A DNA stretch of 64,000 bases. Origin: Cannabis sativa (lineage: Eukaryota > Streptophyta > Magnoliopsida > Rosales > Cannabaceae). The translations under genes and the position numbers were made by a program. Below, one piece after another: positions 1 through 11,398 of the stretch. The stretch spans positions 75,536,600-75,600,599 of the forward strand of contig NC_083602.1 in the NCBI RefSeq assembly GCF_029168945.1, written 5' to 3'. Each line of letters begins with the position of its first letter. Position 1 is the first letter of the stretch. Under the pieces are notes generated by a model. It did no database searches, was not told where the DNA came from, and saw nothing but the letters and a program-made list of their open reading frames with translations.

Positions 1-304
1 TTAATATATAGAAGGATAAACTGTGACCTTTTAGTATTTCTTGAGTTTTAGGCCCAATAGTTGCATTTCTCTAATTGAAAATAAAAATGCAACAACAAAT
101 GATAGTGGAAGGAAGGTGGGGACTTTTGAGAGATGAGCTGAAATGGAAGGGGAAGGGGAAACTGTTTTAACCAAAAAAAAAACTGGTCACACTTCCACCT
201 TTCTTTGTTAAATTTACAATTTCTTACTTTATTTTTTATTTTATTTATATATTATATAATTTTGGCCACGATGAAGTTTATTTATTTATTTTGTCATTTG
301 TTTA
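1..304. other. AT-rich flank, no gene seen
   Basis: I see no coding region or recognisable repeat here. The stretch is AT-rich with short A and T runs. Its last eight bases (297-304, TTTGTTTA) are the left target-site copy of the inverted-repeat element that starts at 305. Confidence 0.5.
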
Positions 305-1220
305 GGAAAATTTGAATTTTTATACTTACAATACCTTAAAATTATTTCCCTAAATCTATAGTTATTAAAATTGGTCATATATGACCACATTGTTAATTTC
401 TCAAAAATACCCCTCACATTTGAAATCCCTAAACTCAAGCCTCTCTCTTCCTCTCTGCCGACCACGAAAGCACCACACCCACATCCCACCACCACCCGAA
501 ACCCCCATCGGAGCAACCCAGTCCGACCCCAACTCCTCCGACCGAACCCGAACCCCCACACCCACAAGCGACTTTGACCCAGCCATTAAAAAAAAAGGGC
601 ATCGGGTCCACATGAAAATCGGACCCCAAAAGAAACTAAACACCATCAGACTGGACCATCGGACCGGACCATCGGACCATCTGACTGGACCCATCCGGAC
701 CATCGGACCGGACCCATCGGGACCATCGGACCAGACCCATCGGGACCATCGGACTGTCTTCTTCCCCAAAAAAATTTCGGTTCGGTTCGGTGTGGATCTA
801 CCTTTGACATGGTGGTTCGATTTGGCGTGGATCTCCAGTGGTGTTCGGCCGGTTTTTGTGGTTCACCGTGCGTGGTGGATCGGCGTGCGTGGTGATCGGC
901 GTGCGTGGTGAACGCCGTGCGTGGGTGGTTCGAGGAGGAAGGATATGCGTTGATGACGGTGGGTGTGGGGTTTCGGGTTGGGTCGGAGGGGTTGGGGTCG
1001 GACTGGGGTTGCTCCGATGGGGGTTTTGGGTGATGGTGGGATGTGGGTGTGGTGCTTTCGTGGTCGGCAGAGAGGAAGAGAGATGCTTGAGTTTAGGGTT
1101 TTCAAATGTGAAGGGTATTTTTGGGAAATTAACAATGTGGTCATATATGACCAATTTTAATAACTATGCATTTAGGGAAATAATTTTAGGGTATTGTAAG
1201 TATGAAAATTCAAATTTCCC
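305..1220. mobile_element. Non-autonomous DNA transposon with long TIRs (MULE-like or fold-back)
   Basis: A 916-bp element whose two arms, about 305-565 and 961-1220, are inverted copies of each other with scattered mismatches. The ends read GGAAAATTTGAATTTTTATA on the left and the complement of GGGAAATTTGAATTTTCATA on the right. It is flanked by a perfect 8-bp direct repeat, TTTGTTTA, at 297-304 and 1221-1228. Long TIRs with an 8-9-bp target duplication fit Mutator-like elements; hAT elements also make 8-bp duplications but usually have short TIRs. No transposase is visible, so it would move in trans. The long overlapping reading frames inside are by-products of the GC-rich inverted arms, not credible genes. 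The end positions and duplication are seen directly; the superfamily is inferred. Confidence 0.72.
640..757. repeat. GC-rich short tandem repeat inside the TIR element
   Basis: About eight degenerate copies of a GACCATCGGACC-type unit lie in the spacer between the two inverted arms. The block is much richer in GC than its surroundings. No function is evident; replication slippage in the loop is the likely origin. Confidence 0.7.
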
Positions 1221-1228
1221 TTTGTTTA

Positions 1229-1394
1229 TTCTCTTTTTTTTATCTATCTTTTTTTTCTTTTATTTTCCTTTTTTATGTACTATTTTTTTCAATACTACTT
1301 TAAAAAAAATACTTAGTGGCATGATTTGATTAGTTTAATCTATTAAGAGCATCTCCAATCTTGAGACTAAATTTGGTGTCACTCTATTATTAAA
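1229..1394. other. AT-rich spacer holding a 'GAGCATCTCCAA' repeat start
   Basis: The motif GAGCATCTCCAAT near 1348 resembles the outer end of common plant miniature transposons. The sequence runs up to the Helitron candidate at 1395 and may resume at 2701. No matching opposite terminus was found, so this is only a possible older host repeat. Confidence 0.3.
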
Positions 1395-2700
1395 CTAGTA
1401 AACATCCTACGCTTTGCGGCCGATATATAAAATATTTCAAATTATATATAAAAAATAAATTATGTATTTTAATTAATAATAATTACTTAATAAAATTATA
1501 TTAAAATTTTAACTTTACTATTAAAAGATTTGTGACATAAATACTTAAAATATTAAATTTGTTGCTAATAAATATCGAAATTCAAAAAATAGTAACATAA
1601 ATTCTCATTTCTAATTTAATTTTTATTCTGATGTGTGTGTTAAGTTCTGGATTCGAATTTTATTGTGTGTGTTTTTAATGTTTGAATTTTAGTGTTTTGC
1701 TGAGGTTCTAATGTTTGAGTTTGTGTTTATGAGATTTGTTTTTATTTATTTATATAGATTTTGAAAACTTGAAATTTGATGTTGTTTCTATTGATTATTG
1801 GGATTGAAAGTTTGATTTTTCATACGAGAATTAAAGTTTCCCTTTTCATTTCATTGATTGGAAAATATTAGTAGAAAGTTTATGGAATGAGAATTTTGAA
1901 TATATCAAAATAATATTTGAATCGAGAATCAAAGTTTATTGTTAATCTCCTTACAAAAAAAAAAAAGTGTATTGTTAATCTGTAAAGATAAATTGAGTGT
2001 TAAGTTTAGAAATTTGAAAATACCAATAGGAACTACAATGAAGACATTAACTTTATATGATTGGAATATAAAAATAATGCATTATAAAAAAAATTAATTC
2101 ATAATCTCACACCTGTTTTTTTATTTATGTCCAATTCATACTAAATATTTTTTATAAAAAATACACTTTTCTTATATTCTGCAAAGTAAAAAAAAAAAAA
2201 AACTTCACACATATATATAGTTATGAATACATATATATATAAATAATTGAAAAATTATTTAATTTATATTTATTATTACGTGTTTTTTAAAAAATAATTA
2301 ATTTCAGATAGATATTTTTATAGAAAATTTATTAAAATAATAGTAAAATATTAATTTGTAAATTTATGCTTTAATAAAATATTAAAAATTTGAGAAAATT
2401 AAGGAGAAAAAAAATAGATTTGGAGAGATTTTAGACCGCCACGTCACCGACTCATACTTCTCCTTTATATATATTTAATTAATATTTATTATTACGTATT
2501 TTTTAAAAAATAATTAATTTCAGATAGATATTTTTATAAAAAATTTATTAAAATAATAGTAAAATATTAATTTGTAAATTTATGATTTAATAAAATATTA
2601 AAAATTTGAGAGAATGAAGGAGAAAAAAGAAAAAATAGCTTTGGAGAGATTTTAGACCGCCACGTCACCGACTCATATATCTCCTTTATATATATAGAGA
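1395..2700 (-). mobile_element. Non-autonomous Helitron candidate
   Basis: Read on the minus strand, the element starts with TC (TCTCTATATATATAAAGG, from 2700) directly after an A, and ends in CTAG (1398-1395) directly before a T. That is the Helitron signature of insertion between A and T with no target duplication. A GC-rich patch with CGC-TTT-GCG lies about 12 bp inside the 3' end, where Helitrons carry a hairpin, but the stem here is weak. No Rep/helicase reading frame is present, so the copy is non-autonomous. The subterminal motif GGTGACGTGGCGG also fits a conserved Helitron 5' end. Main doubt: the poor 3' hairpin. Confidence 0.55.
2261..2696. repeat. ~216-bp tandem duplication
   Basis: Two adjacent copies, about 2261-2475 and 2476-2696, match almost throughout. 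Both contain TTTATTATTACG (2269 and 2485), GACCGCCACGTCACCGACTC and CTCCTTTATATATAT. The duplicated block is the 5' terminal part of the Helitron candidate, so the element carries its own 5' end twice, with only the outer copy reaching the TC terminus. Confidence 0.8.
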
Positions 2701-4099
2701 TTTAGTATCAAAAACTCTTTTTACTTTAACCAAAACACCAAAAATTACACTAAAAATAATATTTTTTTATTATATATTATTTATTTTTATAAAATAGAAT
2801 AGCTTTTTTATTATTATATTAAGAAAGCTATGATTACAACTTGAATGCCTATATCAAGGTATTGGAACATAGTGCATCTAAGACAATGCTACCAATACAA
2901 CAATTATCTTTATAATAGCTCGCTTCAAAATGAGATTCACTTTACAACGTGCAAGTGAATTGATCACCTCTCAAACTGACAAGATGCAGTGAAGTCATCT
3001 TCGGGTTGAGAGGTCCATGGCCATGTTATGGCTCTTACACTACTAGCCAAATAGGGCATTAGCATAGTGGGGATCAACTCAGCTAATTCTTCATGAAAAT
3101 GTAAATTTATGAATGTTTATTTTTTCAATTTAGCCACGAAAATGTAATTATATTTAATTTTTGATGAAAAAAAACGTTGAACAAAATTTTTTTGGTACTT
3201 CATTAATATTAAGCAATTACAACTCACAGGCCTAACGACACTCTCAAGCAGTGAGTAAAGCTTGTGGAGTTGCTCTTGGGATAACTTCGGTTATTTCTTT
3301 AGTGAGTTCAATACTGCCAACCCATGAATCTTCGAATAAGTGGATGAGTGCTCACACATGTAATAGCTCCCTAAGATTCACGATTAAGAAAGACCGATGA
3401 GATTTTTTATGGCAAGTGACCAATGAAGGCACTTCTTTGATCACTTGGGGACACATAGGTTATGGTACACGAGAGTCATATGTTACACGGGCATTCAAAA
3501 AATTGTGTACACCTGAGTAGTACCTTCATGGTTAAGAAACTTTAAGAAACATTGACATTACTCCCAGTGACCAAGTTTCTTAAGACATAGAATACTGAGC
3601 AAGTGTTAAAATGTCAAGTAGTAACAGATAAAGTAAAAAAAACAAACATCAGAATAAAGGTTTTATGGAATTGGATTAATTTCTAATTTAATTAAAGCAA
3701 ATCTGATAATTTTTTACTAAGGCTTATCCACAATAAAAGGTCGTCCAGAATGACCAACTAACACACTAAAGCTAAAAGCTAGAAAAGAAAAGGACTAAAA
3801 TAGTGTCCTACGAAGCCATGTATCTAAGTTAACAATGGCTTCTATTTGTTCTTAATTCTTTGTTGGTGACACTCAACAAAGGGAGGAAAATTGGGATGCT
3901 TAGGGTTGTAGCCTTCAATTATCGTAGCTTATTTGACCATTAATCATCACCATTCAAGTTGAAATCGATCCTCTGAAGAGGTTCAACATTAAGACATTGC
4001 TCACAGTGCTTCACAAGAATGGAACTTAGTTCTTAAGGATGGTCGCCTAATGGAATGAATGTGCTCCTCCATTGGCCAACCAAGCATAGTAGAGGGCAT
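2701..4099. other. No gene recognised; decayed sequence
   Basis: The first ~130 bp are A/T-rich. The rest has more balanced composition but no reading frame of note on either strand. The part nearest 4099 continues the minus-strand Transposase_28-like gene downstream as stop-interrupted lysine/glutamate-rich sequence or 3' untranslated region. I could not identify the remainder. Confidence 0.4.
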
Positions 4100-6180
4100 C
4101 GAAACATATGCCATCATAGAAGGCAACATCTTCAACCACTTTCTGTTCTAAGTTTGTCACTTGGCTATCAAGATGTTGAACTTGACCTTCTAGCTCAGCA
4201 ATTCTAAGGGACTTCTCATCAAGCTACTGACAATGAGAGTTTTCAACTTCAGAAGTTTCTTTCCATGCAGCTACTAGATCTTTGTTCAAGTTATCCTTTT
4301 AGGCCTTAGCATTATCAATGATTGTTGAAGGTTAGACACATTACTCTCCATGTCACTGATAGCTTCCTCTAAGTCAGCCACCTAGCTCTCCACATCAATG
4401 GCAAGCTTCTCTTCAGCTGAAAGTTTCTTAGCAAGTTTGACAACTTTCTTGTGCTCATTGTCCATGGTGTAAGCATCACTGACACAAGCATGAAAGTAAA
4501 AGAAGTAAGTCAGACGACTATAAATGTAAGAAGACAACAAAAAATTATTTACCCTGATGATATCAGTGAAACATCTTTTGGCAATGATGTACGGAGGCTT
4601 GGAAGTAACCAACTTCCTTAGAGGAATGTTCTCAGTCTTAGATTATATCAAAGCATTACCACCAAAAAGGAGCCATGTTCCTTGTGCATGCACCCTATCC
4701 AACAACTTCGAGCTGTTTCGGTTCAAATTACCAGTATTAGCCTCCTCTGGACAAATTTTGATTAGAGAAGCAGTTGACTCCTCGTCAAGTTCAATAACTT
4801 TTGACTTCCCTTTGCTAGAATCCTTGATATGGGGAGTAGCTTCAGTCACAAATGCTTTGCCTATTTTCCTAGATTTCTTCTTTGTAGGAGCAGAAAAAGA
4901 AGCATGGATAGCTTGCACAACTTGCCCAACTAAAGGTTTAGCCCCCTTCGGTACGACTGTCTTTGTCATTGAACAGTTTGCCATAGCAGCAAGGAAACTT
5001 ATGTTGTTTGCATAAAGGAAAAGGAAAGTGGTTAGTACAACAGAAGAAATACAAAAGGCAAGGTAATATGCTATGACTACAACAAATGGAGCATCAATGA
5101 CCTGCTGATTCCCTAATTCTCTCTGGCACACTACTACCAAAGTTAACATCTTCATCACCTCGATCAAGAAACACAAATATTCTCCCTGAATAGTCTAGAT
5201 AATTTCGAATGGAATCCTCCCCTTTAGATAAATTCCTATCTTCTAACGTCGCTCTAGATCAAATGAAGGTTTCACTTTGACTGTCTTCTTCATCTTTAAG
5301 AGGCATAGTCCAAGATTCATCGGCAAAGCGAGAATCTAAAAAAACTCAGTAACATGTCATTATCAAGCCAACTTTGCAGAGATTTTTAGTGGTAAAAAAA
5401 GTCCTCCCATATCTTACCCACACTTTGATGTCATTAAGCATGGCATATGCTCTCCTATTCATGTCAATCAACAGAGCAAGTCTCTTGAAAGGGCCAACCT
5501 AATGAAAGGTAATATTCCTCAATGGAAGACCAGGGGTAAAGCTAGAAGTATTCTTGATGGTAGAGGCTGCAATTACTCTTGGTTACATTCTCAATGTATG
5601 AACTGAACTGATGGAAGTGATAGAACCCTTCCTTTTTTCGAGTAGGACTTCTCTTTAGATCACATAGGAACATGATCTCGTGAGGAGTGGGAACATGCTA
5701 ATTCCTTAGACAATAAAAGATGAAAAAGTTCAGGAAAACTCTATATTCATTCAAATTTATTTGGTAGGGAAAAACTCCAAAATAATCTGTAATCGAGATA
5801 AACCATGGGTGTAAAGGCAAGTAAGCACCTGTGTTCATATGGAACCGTGACCTAACACTACAACAAAAATTTTGAGAACAGTTAGGACATCCATGTTGAG
5901 GTTTTTGAACAATAATTTCAAGAAAAAGATAGTCATTTTTTATCAACTCAACTTGATGTTTGGATATAGTACTGAAAACGAGAGGTTTTAACTTGAATGC
6001 TCGATCTCTTGGATCATCACTCTTAATGGAACCCTTAATGAGTTTGGTTTCCATCACCTTCCCACCACATGCCTTGTCTAAATTTTTTGACTTGGCTACT
6101 GTGAGCTTAGCTATAATTAACTGAGCCACGTGTGGGTCGTATTCATCAGGCATTCTTTTAATTCTCTTCATACGAGGCAT
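4100..6180 (-). pseudogene. Transposase_28-like extra ORF of a gypsy (Tat-like) retroelement, broken
   Basis: The best fragment is 6180-5698 (160 aa, from an ATG). Its C-terminal half, from the TGAYLPLHPWFISITDYFG stretch, resembles the plant 'putative gypsy type transposon' domain (Transposase_28, PF04195). The domain seems to continue in broken frames through ~5420. A convincing 82-bp intron (GTAAG at 5417, AG at 5336, T-rich 3' end) follows. Further fragments at 5176-4643 (Lys/Ser-rich linker with APTKKKSRK) and 4612-4382, continuing with stops to ~4100 (heptad-like Lys/Glu/Leu, probable coiled coil), give the usual layout of N-terminal domain, basic linker and coiled coil. These proteins are known as additional ORFs in Tat-type retrotransposons; their function is unknown. 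Several stops and frame changes make it a relic. The family call is from motif resemblance only. Confidence 0.55.
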
Positions 6181-6469
6181 GGCAGGTTAAAAGCTCAACT
6201 AACTTCAACTCAGAACAGATGAATCACAGCTCAAATTAGCTCCTTTGAACCTTGTTAAGACAAAATCAAGATGAATACACCTTGGAGGAAAGGAAAATTT
6301 CAGCTTAAACGACTCACATAAAAATCATATTTTTGATTTTCGGACGCCTTATCAATGGAGTTTAAGGATTTCCAACCAGCCCTAGAATCCTTAAACCAAG
6401 CTCTACGAGATGGGAATAAATTTTTTTAAAAAAGAGCTCTCCTATTTATAATGATGCAAGTCCTTTATT
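6181..6469. other. Upstream region of the minus-strand Transposase_28-like relic
   Basis: No coding region is visible. This would be the 5' untranslated or promoter region of the relic ending at 6180. No clear core promoter could be assigned. Confidence 0.3.
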
Positions 6470-6965
6470 CCTAAAGCAATTAGAAGTCTTTAAAATTTTT
6501 AGTTTAAAAGGTAAAGATCAAAGATAAGTAAAATATGATCCTCACGTTCGCTCTTCTCCTTTTCTACTTAAGATTTTGAATTTCTCGTTAGAAGAGGAAT
6601 AGTAATTTAAAATTTAGACGGCACTACTACTCCTAATGCAATTAGGATTCATGCAAATTACAAGTTCAAAAGGATAAGATAAATGACAAGTAAAAGATGA
6701 GCATCGTTTCTCTTCTCCTTTTATACATAGAATTTCAGATCCCTTATTCTAAAAAGAATAGGAATACAAAACTTGGAGACTGACTTAATCCTAATGCAAT
6801 TAGGATTTGTGAAAATTTTGATTTTTAAAGGGAAAGATAAAGGATAAGTGAAAAATGATATTGTGTTTTAATCTTTTCCTTTATTTTACTGAAGAATTTT
6901 GAATTGCTTATTAAAAAGGAATGGAATTCAAAATCCTAATCATATTAGGAGTACTTGAATAACAG
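6470..6965. repeat. Three degenerate ~160-bp tandem repeats
   Basis: Each unit contains a CCTAATGCAATTAGGATT-like palindromic core (around 6470, 6635 and 6793, with a decayed last copy near 6945), then a purine-rich AAAGGATAAGATAAATGA-type stretch, then TCTTCTCCTTTT and an A/T-rich tail. The spacing is roughly 160 bp. Tandem repeats of this kind are common in untranslated parts of Tat/Ogre retroelements. They sit just upstream of the minus-strand extra ORF. Confidence 0.6.
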
Positions 6966-7339
6966 AAAAATTGCTCAAGATTTCCTAAATAGATGCCCCT
7001 GGTAGTTTCAAGAGTAACTGGCATAATTCATGTCATCAAGTTAACCTCACACAAGTGTAAAGTTGACTTGGGTGGCAAATGTTTACCCAAAAACTGACCT
7101 TGGTGACTTGGACATCAATGTTTGACACGTGGCAAGAAAGAAAAGATCACAGAGTTGAGTAGTCCTGAGCCATAGCAGTCGACCTAGGAGGGGTCCCTAG
7201 CCCTATGCCCAGGTTGACTTCAGGAACTCCATAATGGGTGTCTGGATTCTGCCAAGTTGTTTCCAACTCACTATCTTTCGATATTCTATTCCATGATGAA
7301 ATAAATAATCCAAGCCCAAGGCCTAAAAGCTGAAAATAC
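6966..7339. other. Non-coding spacer between the two repeat families
   Basis: No credible gene. The motif GTCGACCTAGG near 7178 and CCCAGGTTGACTT near 7210 are early, more divergent members of the repeat family that fills 7340-8480. Confidence 0.35.
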
Positions 7340-8480
7340 AAGAAATAGCACCCCGAAAGTCAACCCAGGTACGTAGAGTTTCACCTAGCACCCAAATTGA
7401 CATTCCAACTAGGGTTTTAATTTTTAGGACCGTCTTAGTGAAAATGGGTCAAAATTTGTACTGAAACATGAATTAGACATGTTACAAAATTTATTTAATG
7501 CATCAGAATTAGATTCAGAATAACTTCAAAATTGAGCACCTGGAGCACCAAGTGTCCCAGTCAACCTAGGCTGCTTCCAATCATCAAACTGAAGAACTAT
7601 CCTGAGCATAATAAGGAAACAAGTACTTTTGGGGAGAAACAAATCAAATTGGAGGGAAAACAAGGCACTCAGCGCCCAAGTTCACATTTTTTCAACTTGG
7701 GACATTTACAAGGAGTTTTTTCTGAGAAGTTTTCTAGGCATATTCTCTATATTTGTCAAAGATTAAGATACAAGTGTGGCTAGAAAATGGACCCAACACC
7801 TAGGTTAATATTTTGTCAACTTGGGATGTTTCCAATCATTTTCCCAAAAAAATTGTTCTGGGCATTTTTTCCGTCATCAAAAATAATGAAGATACAAGTA
7901 AACTTGGGAAGAAAACAAGAATCCCGAAGGGCTAAAAGTTGAGCCCAGCGTCCAAGTGGACAATCGATTTAGTGCAATGGTTTCTATCACTCAAATATAA
8001 ATTCTACTCCAAGCATTCTCTTCAACATGGTCAAAAATAGGGTAGGAGACCTTGTCCTCAATTTCAAAGACCTTTGAAGCATCAAAACAACATCTCAAAA
8101 GCTTCAAAAAGAGCACCCAATGCGCAGGTTGACGTATGGCCTAGTGCGCTAGGTTCTTCTTATCTAATTCTGATTCAGTGTCGAGTGTTCGTCTAGTTTT
8201 TCATAGCAAACAAGAGATATGAACTAATACAAGTCAAATTCACAACTTCATATTTTCACTTTTTTGGCAAAGTGACTTAGTCGCAAATCGGGTATTTTCT
8301 AGTCTCCCAATTCTGTGAAATAACAACATCTCCGAGAACTGTGAACGACTTAACCAGACTAAAGAAACTAGCTAAGTAATGTCAAAATATCACTTAGGCG
8401 TCGAAAAAATACATCATAAACACGTTTTCCCTTGAACTAGCGTCCAGGTGGACATGATATGTCAACCTAGGCAATGGTAT
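7340..8480. repeat. Degenerate tandem array with GTTGAC/CCTAGG motifs
   Basis: About seven degenerate units each carry an AGCGCCCAAGTTGACAT-like motif followed within ~10-20 bp by a GTCAACCTAGGC or TCAACTTGGGAC motif, near 7345, 7540, 7670, 7790, 7940, 8110 and 8440. The sequence between motifs also aligns in part (an AAGATACAAGT segment recurs). Unit spacing is roughly 120-300 bp. Short reading frames here are not genes. I infer non-coding DNA of a Tat-like retroelement, perhaps LTR or the region next to it. Confidence 0.5.
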
Positions 8481-9549
8481 CCAAGTAGCCTTCAGTAAAA
8501 GGGCAATAACTCACTCAATACTAATTCGATTGTTGCGATTCAACTTGAATTTTAAAGATATTTTAATGATCTGTAAAGTCATGTATCATACTCTAATCAT
8601 AATTTTGAAGATATCAACTCCAAATTTCATCCTCAAGAGAGTTACGCATTTTAACTATAACTTACCCCAAATGGGTCCTACAGATGCGATTCACGCTCCA
8701 AAAATTGACGACCGACCTCTGGAGTTAATTTCACCATTAGATCATCATCAATGGTTGAAAATATCTTAAATGTATTTTTTTTTACTTTTTTTAATATTTT
8801 AACAGGACCTCCTTCCCTATGAAAGGGAGCTCCTCTAGCTCTTTTTTTACATTAAAAAAAAGTACCCATAAGGTCAGAGCATCTCTCTCTAGAAATTATA
8901 GCTTTCAGACTTAACTATTTTTCTTGAAATCATTCTCGTGAGAATAAAAACTTGAAGTAGACAAAGCTCCATTACTATCGCGACACAGGGAGTGAACTAC
9001 TATAACATTCATCTCGTCTATACATACGAGCAAGTTGGCTAGTTTTCTGCATCAGCAAGTAGGAACCAACACAAAAATCTGCTCCCACTGCTCCATGGAA
9101 TAACATGAATGCTGCCAACCAAAATTTACAAGAAAAGAAGGTGGTCAATGCTCCAAAGCAAAGCTGCTCGATTAATCTACAAGGCAGAGTTGCATGAAGC
9201 GATAAGCTGAGTACTCAGGTACACAGGCCTACCTCTTAGGGAAGGAAAAACTGCCTTAGTAATTTTGTTAACCACAATGATATAGTACACTAGGTTCACC
9301 AAATTTTAGAAGGTAGTTTGTCAACAGAGGACCTTCAGGGATGTTTAAATGTAGAGAAAGAACGAGCAAGAGGCGAGAAGGCAAGCCCTCATGGAAATAA
9401 CCTTAGGAATCATATCAATGATAGAGTTTGTGGGTGAGAGTTCCATGATGACAATACAAATCATCTTGAAGATCAAATAGTTGAATTGACCAATTTCACA
9501 AAGTGCCTTGCCCGAAAGCAAAGTGGGGTTGTATCTAACTTAGAAGAAA
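8481..9549. other. Probable decayed LTR/leader of the Tat-like element
   Basis: No coding region is supported. The fold-back CCTCCTTCCCTATGAAAGGG with GAGCTCCTCTAGCTC follows at about 8809-8845, the sort of structure found near the end of a retroelement LTR. Next comes a purine-rich segment leading to the gag relic at 9550. LTR borders could not be fixed. Confidence 0.3.
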
Positions 9550-10690
9550 AAGATCTGGAACCATGTGTAAGAAGAATAATAGAGGCACCATTTTTGCACA
9601 TTTTAGAATGCCTCAGATAGAGTTGTACTGAGAAAGGACGGACCCCAAATCCCACCTGTCTAAATATATTTGACTGATTCAAGTAGCAAAGGTAAGTGAT
9701 GATGCAAAGTGCCTCTATTTTTTGTAAACTTTATTGAAGTCTATCAAAGATTGGTTGAAGAGATTTTATTTTGATTCAATTCATAATTGGAAATATTTAC
9801 AACAAAAGTTTAAAAAACACTTCATAGGCGTGAAGGATTATGATATGGAGGTTAGTTCATTGACCAATATAAAACAATAATCGAGAGAAGGTCTAAAGAA
9901 GTATATCCAAAGGATGATGGATGTATTAGCTAAAACTTAGGTCAATGATGAGATGAAGCTAATGGCCTTAACATCATCAATATCTACTGGATCTCTGTTG
10001 TGGGGAGATTGGCAAAGAAAGAGGTCTGATATGTTTTCAGATTTCTTATCCAAAGCTAAACGCTTCATAAATTGAGAAGAGTCTTATGTCCATGCTTATT
10101 GAGTTGGTTCTACTCCGACTCCTAAATATTCTACTCTGACTATTGCTCCTCCCAGAAGCATTTTCACAACTCATATAGTGTATGGACCTAGTGTTTCAAG
10201 ATAGACATCTGTGCAGGCTAGTTTCTCTGGCTTTGGGGTGGCACAAACCAAATATAGTGTCGCCCCCGAACAAACAAGTTGACAAACAGAAGTTCCAAAA
10301 TCAAATGTGAGTCATTCCAGGAACAAAAGAGGCACAAAGAACTCGAAATTGAGTGAAGCTCCAAATAAGGAGATGAGTCATGAACCATGTTATTCCAAGT
10401 ATATCAGCTTGGTGAACACTCGAGAAAATATTTACATAGCAACTTGCAACATGGTTCATTATAAGAATTCATCGATTATTTACAAAGGTGGAATGCATAG
10501 AAGGGACCAAAATAAAATATGTGAATACCATGGTGATGTTGAAGACACTATGAATGGGCGTGATTATCTAAAAGATGAAATTCAAGGATTGGTTAGAATT
10601 GGTCATTTATCTAATTGGGGTCGAATCCTAATCATTTATCCCGAACAGGCAGTGGCTCATGGGCAATTATGTGCTCATGGATAGGAAGGA
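9550..10690 (+). pseudogene. gag: Ty3/gypsy Tat-like gag, degenerate
   Basis: The reading frame is broken by stops and frame changes, but blocks of a Tat-type Gag are recognisable in order: a KMPQ-ELY-like start (~9600), the hydrophobic KDWLKRFYFDSIHNW segment (~9745-9790), and QQKFKKHFIG with the downstream MALTSSISTGSLLW and FLSKAKRFIN segments (~9800-10075). The last 125 codons (10307-10684) are an open frame whose RRDQNKICEYHGDVEDT and DEIQGLVRIGHLSNWG stretches match the histidine/cysteine-poor C-terminal end typical of Tat Gag. Gag forms the particle core and binds the element's RNA. No protease, reverse transcriptase or integrase follows, so the element lost pol or never had it. Confidence 0.68.
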
Positions 10691-11398
10691 ACCATAAATC
10701 CTCCTCAAATGGTAGGTTATCCTCAAGTTCTAGGAATACAAACCCTAGGAATTCAAAATCCTAGTGTATAGTCCCCTTATGGGGTACCGAATGCCCAATT
10801 ACTTAAGCCCATCTAGGCTCTCGGTCCAAGTAATCTACATCAATTCATTGATCGTCTCAGCTTCTCGTCTTCAAGAAAGGTGCAATCAACTTCCTGAACC
10901 AAACCCCAGCAACGATCAACTTAACATCTCCATTATCAATATCAGGTATGTTATTTTATCGTCCATGGATTGCATTTTCTAAATTTTTCATTTTGAATTG
11001 CATTTGCATGCTCTGTTATGGGATGAGATTAGGGTTTCTTGACTGTGCGATTGACACCGTAAACAGATTTAGATTTCATGAACTGCGCCATCTTTCGAAT
11101 TTCTCATTTTTTGAGTCCTTGAGTTGAGTAATTTATGTCATGAATGTTTGCAAATTCTTCTATTCGCCCCAAATCCCTTAGGTTTTGGGGTTTATTATTA
11201 ATTTTTGTTTTCTCCCTTCCTGCGTCGTTTTGGACTTCCTATATGAAACGAGTAGCTCTTAGAAGTTCTTGTTCTAGATAGTGAGTCTATTTGGGACCTC
11301 TCCAAGAAGTTTATAGGGGAGGACCTCCAACTCCATTTCTATGTTAGGAAGTTAGGGTAGCTAACTGCTTGGAATTCCTTCTTTTTGTATAGAAACTA
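10691..11398 (+). other. Spacer with possible 5' exon and intron ahead of extra ORF
   Basis: Between the gag relic and the ATG at 11399 there is no coding homology. The sequence ATATCAG then GTATGTTATTTT at about 10944 and TTCTTTTTGTATAG just before AAACTATG at 11399 would make an intron of about 445 bp in the 5' leader of the following gene. This is inferred from splice-like signals only. Confidence 0.3.

Noticed and set aside
381..1329. Several overlapping reading frames of 60-176 codons on both strands
   Set aside because: They lie on the inverted arms and GC-rich core of the 305-1220 element; the same low-complexity Pro/Arg/Trp-rich text appears mirrored, with no domain.
1340..1400. A complete miniature transposon starting GAGCATCTCCAA
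   Set aside because: No inverted partner terminus or target duplication could be found on the far side of the Helitron candidate.
9473..9682. 69-codon minus-strand frame
   Set aside because: It overlaps the plus-strand gag relic and has no resemblance to a known family.
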